A DNA stretch of 15,255 nucleotides, from positions 12,339-27,593 of the forward strand of contig JAAAVE010000161.1 of NCBI GenBank assembly GCA_015679605.1. Direction: 5' to 3'. A model generated the notes under the pieces. That model was not told where the DNA came from, searched no databases, and was given only the letters and a program-made list of their open reading frames with translations. Below are positions 6,605-15,255 of the stretch, one piece after another (positions within the stretch are counted from its first letter, which is position 1; each line of letters begins with the position of its first letter). This DNA comes from Podila epigama. Its lineage: Eukaryota; Mortierellomycota; Mortierellomycetes; Mortierellales; Mortierellaceae. The position numbers and the translations under genes were made by a program.

Positions 6605-9600
6605 ATGAAGAAAAAGACCATAGTAAAGTCAGCACCACCTCCAGTTGCGGTGATGCCAACACCTCGCGTGCCTGCACTGGACATGGCCTCGGTCTCAACC
6701 ACAGCCCCACCAGAGAACCACACTACAGCTGCCACACGCCTCTTTGGCCTTGACAACGCACCATGCTATTACCCCACGCCCGAAGAGTTTCTAGAACCCC
6801 TCAGGTTCATTGAAAGCATCCGACCAGAGGCAGAAAAGGCTGGGATCTGCAAGATCATCCCGCCTCAGAACTGGAAGCCCACCTTTGCATTGGACACTGA
6901 GGTAAGGCGTCGTTGGACGGAGGGCGGTTCTCAGGCAGCAGGATCGAAACAATGCCACCTTGCATTTTTTTCCCCTTTCTTCTCGCTTCTTGTTTATGAA
7001 TGGATTGGGTGTCCAGCTGTCTTTTTTCTTGTTCGCACTTGTATTTCCCATCCGAATATCGGAACAACATTGCGAATGTTATCCTTTCCATTGATCCATC
7101 AAGTGTTCACAAAGAAAGAAAAAAAAATACCGTTTGTGCACACCACACACACAGACAGAGTTGTATCCATGCAGCCAATCCATTGTACACAATGCCTTGC
7201 AGATGAGAATCATAGTACAACTCATCTACTTGCAGATGCTCACGCCGCATCTCCTTTGTTATTAATATTAATACCTTCTCCGCACAAAAATACAACAAAC
7301 AACAACGTATACTCATCCACAATACTCGCATTTGGCCTTTCTTCCCTAACAGTTGTTTCGATTCAAGACAATGATCCAGAAACTCAACTCGATGGAGGGC
7401 GAGACAAAGACCAACAGTAGCTATGTGGAACAACTTTATAAATTCCATCGTCAGCAGGGACACCCCGTCAACAAGATCCCCCAGCTCGATAAGCGACCCA
7501 TCGATCTCTATCGGCTAAAAAAGGAGGTCGCAGCCCGAGGAGGATATCAAAAGGTTGGTCGGTGTTTTGTTGTTGTTGTTGTTGTTGTTGTTGTTGGTGG
7601 TGGTGGCAGTCGTGTTGTTGTGGGCTCGCTTGTTTTCTTTACCATTGAATCATAGCAATAGCCATGACCATGGCAAGTGTCGCTCTTGTAGACCGATCGG
7701 ATCGATCTGGACTTGAACTAAAAAAGAACCCCGTTTTGTGCAATGTCGCCTCGTGGATTTCTCTTGAATGTTTTAGGTCACGGCAGGAAAGAAGTGGGCC
7801 GAAATCGGTCGTGGGCTGGACTACACACGGAAGCAGTGCACTTCGCTTTCTAACGCACTCAAGTCAGCCTATTCAAGAGTCATCATGCCATATGAAATAT
7901 ACCTAGCCAAGCAGCATGCCGCGACCAACACACCTACATCTACATCGACATCTACATCTACACCCACACCCACACCTCCACCTACTGAAGACACGCCATC
8001 GATCATCAAAACCGAGGTATCCGAAGATACCCCCAGAAATGGAAAGCGGGAGAGTTCAGTATCCTCCTCTTCAAGAGCAGGATCAGCCACTACACTTCAA
8101 ATCGGCACGCGGAAATCTAAGCGAATCAAAAAGGACCAAGTGTCATACGCAGGTGAATAGAAGATATCATGCACTCTTCCTTATACGAAGGAGGCAAAGA
8201 AAAAAGGGGGGAAAACACTCAGGTTGGCTAACTCAAAGTCGATGTTATACACATACACGCACCTCTAGACTCGGAACCATCGTCACCATCCTATTCAGAA
8301 GGTCGAATGTCGAGTGAACCGGCATCGGTAAAGAACGACGATGCAGGTCAAGAAGCAGGCCAGGATGTGTGCGAGATTTGCAATGCAGAGAAGGACCTAG
8401 AGATGATGCTTATCTGCGACGGATGCGAGTTGGGATTTCACACCTATTGTTTGACCCCACCGCTGACGAGTATCCCCAAATCCGACTGGTTCTGTGCCAA
8501 ATGTCTGACGGCGGCTGCAGATAATCGTGGAGACGGTATGAGCAAGGATGAGTATTCACTCGGAAGCTATCAGAAAAAGTGCAATGCCTTCAAGAGCAAT
8601 TGGTTCGAAAAGCATGGATACAGAAACACCAAAGTCCCTGAGGATGTGGTCGAGCGTGAGTTTTGGAGACTTGTTGAAGATACATCTGAATCTGTCGAAG
8701 TCGAATACGGAACAAAACTCCACTCGGCCGTGCATGGAAGGTAAACGAGGCAGTAGTATGTGTGTGAGGGAAAGTGAGAGAACCAGAGGTCTTCTCTTTT
8801 GGATTTCTCATGTTTTTGTTATTATTCATGTTAACATACATTCCTTCTTGCAATCGTGCGAACCATTTTGCGCCAAGTTCGCATGGGGCTGACCTTTATC
8901 TCTCTCGCTCAGTATTGCCACCGTTTACTCACATGCGCTCTATCTCTTTCTTTTTATAGTGGATTCCCAACATTGGAAAGAAACCCTCTGGAAAAATACT
9001 CGATACATCCATTCAACCTCAACAACATTCCTGTCCTACCGGAATCACTGTTTTGTCACATCAAGTCTGACATTTCTGACCTCACGATACCTTGGCTTCA
9101 TGTGGGGATGTGTTTCTCAACGTTCTGCTGGCAAAACGAAGACCACTACACCTACTCGGTCAACTACATGCACTGGGGAGAGACAAGGACTTGGTATAGC
9201 GTCCCAGCATGCGACGCCCTTAAATTCGAGGATACCATAAAGCAAGCCGTACCAGATCTGTTTGAACAGGAACCGGATGTGCTGTTCCGATTAGCGACGA
9301 TGCTCTCACCTGAAAAACTTGTGGCCAACGACGTCAAGGTCGTGGCTTTGGATCAACGGCCAGGACAGTTTGTGGTTACTTTTCCTCAGGCCTACCATGC
9401 AGGATTCAACCATGGTGTAAGCCATTTCTTTGGCGTATTTTATTGATGTTATTGTAATGATAGACTTGTGCTGATATCCAACCCCATCTTTCTATAGTTC
9501 AACTTTTCAGAGACTGTCAACGCTGCACCGCCCGATTGGTGCCAGTACGGGCGGGAGTGTGTCAAGCGGTACAAGGAATACAGGAAGCAACCAACATTCT

Positions 9601-12600
9601 CGCACGACGAACTCGTCATCAATGTCGCTCTCAATGACACTAGTATTTCGACAGCGCAGTGGCTACAAGGAGAGATGGATGAACTCTTGGAGCGTGAATG
9701 CTCAAATCGTAGAGCCATCAAAGAAAAGTTCCCTAAAATGCAGATAGTGACAGTGAAGACCGACCTCGTGCAAGAGGACAAAAACAAGGACGAGGACCAA
9801 GGCGCGGTACAATGCAGCTATTGCAATGCCTACAGTTACTTGTCACAAGTTGTCTGCAAATGTTCTACAAAGTCGGTTTGCCATGACCACGTAACAGAGG
9901 CAAGTTCTTTTATATTTCAGGGATATACATACGTCCTTGCTCGATTTTTTTTTACACGTCAGTCAGTCGTTAGAGTATTGACATGAAGATCCGCCCGTTC
10001 GACCTCATTCCATTGGTATGAATTTATAGCTTTGTAGTTGCGATGGATCTCAAAAGACGTTGAGGCTTCGATATTCGGACGAATCTCTTCAGGAGCTAGC
10101 CAAAAAGATTTCAACAACGGCAGCGATCCCAAGAACATGGGTAGAAAAGTTTCGGCGGATAATGATGGAAACGAGAGTACCGTCGCTCAAGATGCTTCGT
10201 TCATTACTATCAGAGGCAGATAAAATCCCATTCTTCATTCGAGAGGCAGCACATCTACGCGAGTTTGTGACAAAAGCGAACGACTGGGTAGAGGTAGCGT
10301 CCAAGTTGATGATCAGGAAACACCACCAAGGACGGCGAGTCTTGGAGCGTACCCAGGGAACTACAGGAAAACGACTCGAGGATCTCCAGGGAATGCTTGA
10401 TGAGGCGAGTCGGTTGCGGTTTGAATGTCCAGAGATCAAGCAACTGCAAGAATCCATAGAGACGATGCAAGAGTTTCAAATGGAGGCACGCCGCGCCCTA
10501 GATCGGCGCGTCCATGATCTGAACGAGTGCCATGAGTTGCACGAGGCAGGCCTCAGTATGGGCATCAGTATGGACGAAATCGATGAACTGGAGACAATTG
10601 TCAAGGACTTGACTTGGTTGGAACGGGCAACGACCAGAGGTGCGCATCTGAAAGACTACCACTTGATTTGCGACCTGATAGGCGATGCTGAAAGGACGGG
10701 CGTCTCACCTTCCAATAGCCTCTTGATGGACCTCTACCAAAAACAACGGGCTGGTCAGGTTTGGGAAATGTCAGCCATGTCAATCCTAAACAAGGAATCT
10801 TTAGACCTTACCGAACTCCGAGCTGTGATCGATTCTGGAAAGGACATTGCTGTACCACGAGCTGTCATGACCCGAGCAGAAAATCTCTACAACAAGGCGC
10901 TCGACTGGGGGAAAACTGCGTCACAGTTAATGAGCAAGGCCAACGATGCAGCGTATGAAGAGCGACCCAGCATTGTCGATCTCAAGAAGGCTGTCAGGTT
11001 GGCGGACAATATTCCGACAGAGCTGAAGCATAAGGAATACTTTGAGGAGCAGGCCAAGCAATTCGACGAGTGGTTGTCAAGTACTTACCAGCTCTTTTAT
11101 CCAGGCGACATCAAGCGATCAGGGCCATCATTAGAAGAGACGCTGGAAGATCTCAAATCGAATGTCGAGGCGTGCACGGTAGATGAAGACTTTGAAAAGA
11201 ATTCTCTTGTGCGCGCCACTTTAGAACATAACTTGTTGAGGTCAGATATGAGCAGCGGTCAAGGTGACTTTACTCAAAACAAAAGCGATACATCGGAAGG
11301 TGCCAAAGATACGGTAGCGGATTCGACAGATCGTGACATGAATAGCCGGGAATCCGAAAGACCTGAACAGGAAGCAACCGACGCACAGACATCATCCTTG
11401 CCTCTAACGACGCGTTCAGGATCGAGTTTGGCTGCTCCGATGGATATTGATGGTGATGATCAAGTCTACTGTCTGTGTCGGACTGCAGAGTCAGGGATGA
11501 TGGTCGAGTGCGACGAATGCCATGAGTGGTACCATGGCACATGTGTCCGAGTCTCAAAACGGGAAGCAAGCTCAAAGTCCAACTATATCTGTCCCATTTG
11601 CAACCTCAGTATCAGTATTCGGCGCGATAACCCTCGACCAACCTTGGACCAGCTTGCAACCGTCTACAACGAGGGTCATGAACTTCACTTTTCGACCCCG
11701 ATCGTGCCACTTTTAGGAACTATTGTCTCGCTCGCGACGTGTTTCATGGAAAAGGTGGATCGCTTTTTGGACCGGGAACAGCCAATGACGACAGCGGACA
11801 TTCGACAGATCAAAGGATACTTGCGCAAGATTGAAGGTCTGGACATTGATCTAGGGAAGGAACGTGAGGCTCTCCGAGGTCATATTCTTCAACTTATCCC
11901 GACCTCTATGCCCGCTGATGGAGTGCAGTTCTCCAACTTTCCATCGGCGCCACCTCTGTCAACGATCCAGGAAAAGTGTCTCTGTCGTGGCCGTGCTTTT
12001 GATTCTTCTTCTGAGGAAGGAGGGGCGCCTCTTCATGATAGTGCGCATGATGTGATGGTACAATGCGGAGGTTGTCAAGATTGGTACCATCCAATCTGTA
12101 TCGGTGTCAATCTTGACCAGGCTATGATGTTGACAAAGTTCTCCTGCCCTGTTTGCTGTGGCATGAAGAAGAAGGGATATCCTTTGGGAACGCCACTGTA
12201 CCCAGAAGAAGGTATGTGTTTGAACATTTCTTCATCCAATTCCCATCCTTAATTTTTCTTTTTGGTTGTAAAAAAAGATACTACGCACCACGTATTTACA
12301 ATGTTCATTGGCCTGACACATTTTATAGTGAGCCGCAGGATGGTAGAGCGGGCACAGTTGACACGCGATCAGGCAGAACTAAAGAAACGACGAAGGAAAT
12401 CGAGCAAGGATGGACTGGATGTTCTTGCCAATGGATCTGTGGCAGGCGGAGTGGAGGAGAAGAAGCGACGGGTATACCGCCGCCGACAGAATCCCTCGGA
12501 TGTTGGGGAACAAACTGGTGATAACAATAGTAACAGTATCAAGCCTCGGAGACGAAAGTCTTCAGGAGGTCAATCGACCGTGTCAACAGACTCGAGCATG

Positions 12601-14538
12601 TCATCCTACACGGCGCACACCAATGATGTTTCTTCTGTTGGTGCACATGAACTTGAGAAACGTGATGTGCAAGATGGACAAGGTCAAGGTCAAGGTCAAG
12701 GCCTTGGTCAACATCATGCTCAAGACCAAGGGCAGGGCCCCATCCATGCTCAAACACAAGGACAAGGACAAGGGCAGGCACAGCATCTTGCTCAAGATCA
12801 AGTGCCACGACAGGGTCAGAGACAGGGACAAGGACATGGACATGGACAGGGACAGGGATTAGGAATAGCAATGGAAGGAAAACATGAACGTGGGCAAACT
12901 GGACGTTCACCTGTGTACGAGCGTGGAGTAGCAGCTGAGGTGAATGTAGGTCAAGGATTGAGATCCACCTCCTCACCCGCACCAGGTTCCGCAACATTGC
13001 CGTCATTTAGCGAAGGATTCCTTCTCCCAGAGGCACCAGCTGGTCCTTCTTCGTTGTCACAGCACAGAAGACCACTACCACCACTGAACCAGACTCAAGC
13101 TGTGCCTCATCCCCATCCTCATGCCCAGGCACGCCCTCGGGCTCATTCGCTCACGGCACATGGTCACCCACCACCACCACCACCACCACCACCACCACCT
13201 TCGTCTTTACCATCCCGTGCCCCGCCACCGCCATTGGACGCGCGTCCTCCATCACATTCATCCCTCCCGAGCCACACTTCAGTACTTCAACGTGCATCAA
13301 GTCCAGGCTACAGTCGCCATGGTCCTCCGCCGTCACATCGATCCCACCCTCAACCTTCACCTCAGTATGCTGCACAGTCTCAGTCCGCATCCCACACACC
13401 ACAGTTGTCGTCCACTCATCCATACCCACAATCTCGAGGACATGCGCCTGTTCAGCACAATCAGATGCACCGTCCGCATTCGCCACAGTATCATGAGCCC
13501 TCCCCTCCACAACGGTACACGGCCCCTCAGCCTCAGTACAATAGATCGTATACACCACCTCCATATCCAAGTTTGGCGCACGATCGCCCTCATGCTCGTG
13601 AGCGCCAAGACCCTGCGCCACTACCGCCACCGTTGCCAGGATATGATCATGATCGTCGACCTGAATACGATCATCGACCAGAATATGATCATCGGTCTAA
13701 ATATGATCGCCGACCTGAATATGAACAGCGACCAGAACATGAACAACGACCTGAATATGAATACCGACCTGGATATGATAAGCGGTCTGGAGTCGATCGA
13801 CCTGAATATGATCACCGGCCTGGATATGATCGACCAGAATATGAACATCCACCATCGTATACAGGAACGAGATACCGTTATTCGCCGCCTCCGCCGAGGA
13901 GATCGTCAGAGTCCCCTTCGACGTTATCAAAGTCCCCACAAATGGCCCATCAACATCATCATTACCAACCCAATAGGGAACATCCTTCGCATGTATCCTC
14001 TTCAGGTGCGATACAACATCCTCGTCCTAGTCATCATCCACCCCAACAGCACCACCATAACCGCCAACAACCCCAACAGCAGCACCAGTACCAAAATCAC
14101 CGTCACTACCCCGCACAATACTCTTCGCTGCCGAGTGAGTCGCCACGAATGTATTATGACAACAACAACAGCAACAGCGGCCAACGGGGCGGACCTCCTT
14201 CACATCCCCGGTCATTGTCACCAAGGCCATTGTCAGCACACACAAGGTCTCCACCACCGATGCCTATGACTAGTGGTAATCCACCACCAACACATCATCC
14301 TTCTCGTCCACTGGCGCACCCATCATCTTTGCCCATGTCACATAGTCGACCATCTTATCCACCTTCTCAAGAACACAAATCAACGCTTCACCATCATTCT
14401 CAGCCATATTCACATGGTCATGCCCATTCTCCACCCCCAGCGCAATATCAGCATCGCCATCCGTCACAGTATTCTCGACATGGCAGGTTGAATGGACCAG
14501 AGACTGTAGAGATAATGTCAGACGAAGACAACCACTAA
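6605..14538 (+). CDS. KDM5/JARID1-type JmjC chromatin protein, probably demethylase-dead
   Basis: Nuclear chromatin regulator of the H3K4 demethylase family. Inferred exons: 6605–6901, 7353–7553, 7777–8152, 8269–8740, 8960–9416, 9498–9899, 10030–12211, 12329–14538; 6,597 nt, 2,198 aa. Domains: JmjN about 52–93; ARID about 110–215 (split by intron 2); PHD1 326–370; JmjC about 438–600; C5HC2 finger about 707–740 (ends LCSC); PLU-1 about 745–1110; PHD2 1216–1259; PHD3 1385–1444; then about 750 residues of low complexity with basic clusters (KKRRRKSS near 1481) that may be nuclear signals. JmjC keeps Tyr438, Phe504, Glu509, Ser515, Asn517 and His595, but Gln507 replaces the first iron-binding His and Arg525 replaces the 2-oxoglutarate Lys. 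Yeast Ecm5 is a known family member that lost catalytic residues. The family call is firm; loss of activity is inference. Confidence 0.93.
6902..7352 (+). other. Intron 1 of the KDM5-like gene (between JmjN and ARID)
   Basis: A 451-bp phase-0 intron, donor GAG|GTAAGG and acceptor CCCTAACAG. Splicing joins ALDTE to LFRFKTMIQKLNSMEGET, the expected KDM5 JmjN–ARID junction. The intron has no in-frame stop when read from exon 1. No separate gene is seen inside it. Confidence 0.85.
7567..7606 (+). repeat. TTG/GTT microsatellite in KDM5 intron 2
   Basis: About ten TTG units followed by TGG units lie inside intron 7554–7776 (donor AAG|GTTGGT, acceptor TGTTTTAG). Confidence 0.85.
9132..9134 (+). other. 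Altered iron-ligand codon (CAA, Gln507) in the JmjC domain
   Basis: Within FSTFCWQNEDHYTYS. KDM5 enzymes have His here (His483 in human KDM5A numbering). The constant offset of 24 between the two proteins also aligns Glu485/Glu509 and His571/His595. CAA is one base from CAC or CAT. Confidence 0.9.
9900..10029 (+). other. Probable GC–AG intron 6 of the KDM5-like gene
   Basis: Junction GAG|GCAAGT … TTTATAG|CTT, 130 bp, phase 0. GCAAGT after AG is the known consensus for GC donors. Splicing gives CHDHVTE–LCSC, which keeps the C5HC2 spacing (three residues between the His and LCxC). A GT alternative, GTAACA at 9891, is also in phase but would delete those three residues. Confidence 0.75.
12676..12858 (+). 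repeat. GGNCAR repeat coding Gly-Gln-rich segment
   Basis: Repeated GGT/GGA/GGG plus CAA/CAG codons encode a Gly-Gln-rich stretch (about residues 1579–1639), interspersed with His-Ala-Gln-Asp. The repeat keeps several other frames open, giving spurious ORFs on both strands. Confidence 0.9.
13168..13200 (+). repeat. CCA repeat coding an 11-proline run
   Basis: Ten CCA codons plus CCT encode eleven prolines in the tail of the KDM5-like protein. In the next frame the same repeat reads as poly-His. Confidence 0.9.
13657..13848 (+). repeat. 18-nt tandem repeat coding RPEYDH hexapeptides
   Basis: Eleven degenerate units of Arg-Pro-Glu-Tyr-(Asp/Glu)-(His/Arg/Gln/Tyr), nine of 6 residues and two of 5 (about residues 1906–1969). 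Variants include RSKYDR, RPEHEQ and RPGYDK. Charged and Tyr-rich; likely a disordered segment. Confidence 0.9.
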
Positions 14539-14577
14539 TACCTTATCTCCTTAATGTGTTTTTGTTTTTTGGTGTAT

Positions 14578-14583
14578 AATAAA
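14578..14583 (+). terminator. Poly(A) signal of the KDM5-like gene
   Basis: AATAAA 39 nt after the stop codon, preceded by a T-rich tract (TGTTTTTGTTTTTTGG). Confidence 0.75.
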
Positions 14584-14793
14584 GATGTGTAGCTTGCTTT
14601 TTGTAAAGAGCGCAACACAGTTAACTTGCGGGCACATTCTGTTCTTCATTTGTGGTGGTGTGAATACACGTCTGAAATCAGACATGGATCATGTTCAAGT
14701 CCCTTAATGCTCCTCACTCCTTGTTAAACAAGTTGGACCCTGCAACATTTTTTAACACGGGTTTATTGAAGTTCCTTACTTCTTTTCGTTTTT

Positions 14794-14799
14794 TTTATT
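14794..14799 (-). terminator. Possible poly(A) signal for the minus-strand gene
   Basis: TTTATT on the + strand reads AATAAA on the - strand, about 270 nt after the stop of the cysteine-rich gene. A second TTTATT lies at 14762–14767. Other AT-rich hexamers closer to the stop could serve instead. Confidence 0.35.
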
Positions 14800-15066
14800 C
14801 CATTTAAACATATACATATCAACAAAAAGTACAAGATAACTTCCTCACTGTTCACTCCACAATGTAAAAAAAAAGAGAGTTAAAGTATGAAAGAGACCAA
14901 TTTGTCCTAAATACAAACACCGGGATAATGAAAAGAAAATGAGACTTTTATGACTTACAAGAGATAACAATTATAAAAAAAAAAGAATAAATATCTCTTT
15001 CTTACCTTGTGCTCATAAGAAATTACTATCTCTTACGATGCCGCCTTTTTCAGATATAAAAAAAAA

Positions 15067-15255
15067 TTAAACGCGGCAGTAGTCCTTGGAGAAGCCTCTG
15101 TAAACACATCCCTTCTTGCAAGGGCCATACTCGTGAGCTGTGCTCCCCTTGACACCGTTGCATTGGTAGAGGTAGTCCGTCTTACAGCCAACCAGGTAAT
15201 AAGACTGGCCGCAGTGCAGGCCGGCGTGTGTGTTGTCGCAAATGCAGGCGGCGTC
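15067..15255 (-). CDS. Cysteine-rich, probably secreted small protein (C-terminal part only)
   Basis: The last 62 codons and TAA stop are visible; the start lies beyond the window. Eight cysteines fall in 62 residues, spaced C-x1-C-x8-C-x8-C-x7-C-x13-C-x3-C-x9-C. Recognisable pieces are ACICDNTHAGLHCG, GCKTDYLYQCNG and YGPCKKGCVYRGF. An even number of closely spaced Cys with Gly and aromatic residues suggests a disulfide-rich extracellular domain, as in fungal small secreted proteins. I do not recognise a family and assign no function. The reading frame has no stop across the visible part, and codons are GC-rich compared with the flanking AT-rich DNA, which supports coding. The gene faces the KDM5-like gene tail to tail. 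No signal peptide can be seen because the N-terminus is missing. Confidence 0.75.
   Translation of the reverse strand, partial: DAACICDNTHAGLHCGQSYYLVGCKTDYLYQCNGVKGSTAHEYGPCKKGCVYRGFSKDYCRV

Larger units (their letters stand above)
14539..15066. other. Convergent 3' region between the KDM5-like gene and the cysteine-rich gene
   Basis: AT-rich, with poly-A and poly-T runs on both strands. It carries the 3' ends of two genes facing each other. I see no ORF of interest and no RNA gene. Confidence 0.7.

Noticed and set aside
10038-10223. Small + strand ORF near the KDM5 exon 7 start
   Set aside because: It uses the acceptor TTTGTAG frame. That frame breaks the C5HC2/PLU-1 junction, while the frame from 10030 gives LCSCDGSQKTLRLRY, as expected.
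12539-13006. Minus-strand open frame of 155 codons
   Set aside because: It is the reverse reading of the Gly-Gln repeat (Val-His-Val-Leu pattern) and has no gene features.
13121-14269. A 382-codon open frame overlapping the KDM5 tail in another frame, with a poly-His run
   Set aside because: It lies on the CCA/CAT-rich repeats, which keep all forward frames open. Its product is His/Ile/Met-rich low complexity with no domain, and the main frame continues a clear protein.
14539-15066. Possible RNA gene in the AT-rich convergent region
   Set aside because: I see no tRNA-like boxes or stable hairpin, only poly-A and poly-T runs.

Overview
The window looks like nuclear DNA of a filamentous fungus. 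Genes are split by short GT–AG introns (about 90–450 bp) with CTAAC-type branch sites. There are AATAAA poly(A) signals and no bacterial-style operons or ribosome binding sites. An early-diverging fungus (Mucoromycota, perhaps Mortierellaceae) is my best guess from gene style; this is inference, not proof. I see five genes: four on the + strand and one, cut by the window edge, on the - strand. All exon borders below were worked out by hand from splice signals, reading phase and protein-family conservation.

Region 1 (1–2841) holds two tandem copies of a GNAT-family N-acetyltransferase. The first lacks its 5' end; the second is complete (232 aa). Each has one phase-2 intron at the same codon. 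The duplication unit (about 1.6 kb) also covers downstream DNA: the segment after copy 1 resembles the segment after copy 2, which is the upstream region of the next gene.

Region 2 (2842–5979) is a pepsin-type (family A1) aspartic protease in eight inferred exons. One is a 7-nt microexon that supplies the Tyr-Tyr-Gly start of the mature enzyme. A proposed last intron replaces an early stop with a hydrophobic, GPI-anchor-like tail, so the enzyme would be a cell-surface (yapsin-like) protease. It also has an unusually long N-terminal extension before its hydrophobic signal segment.

Region 3 (6605–14538) is a KDM5/JARID1-type chromatin protein of about 2,198 aa in eight exons. The order is JmjN, ARID, PHD1, JmjC, C5HC2 zinc finger, PLU-1, PHD2, PHD3, then a long low-complexity tail. 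The JmjC domain has Gln where the first iron-binding His should be and Arg where the 2-oxoglutarate-binding Lys should be, so it is probably a demethylase-dead family member. PHD2 keeps the residues of a methyl-lysine reader. One intron appears to be GC–AG.

Region 4 (14539–15255) is a convergent 3' region followed by the last 62 codons of a cysteine-rich, probably secreted, small protein on the - strand.

The genes do not form an obvious pathway. The most interesting items are the pseudo-demethylase KDM5, the microexon and hidden GPI tail of the protease, and the duplicated acetyltransferase block.
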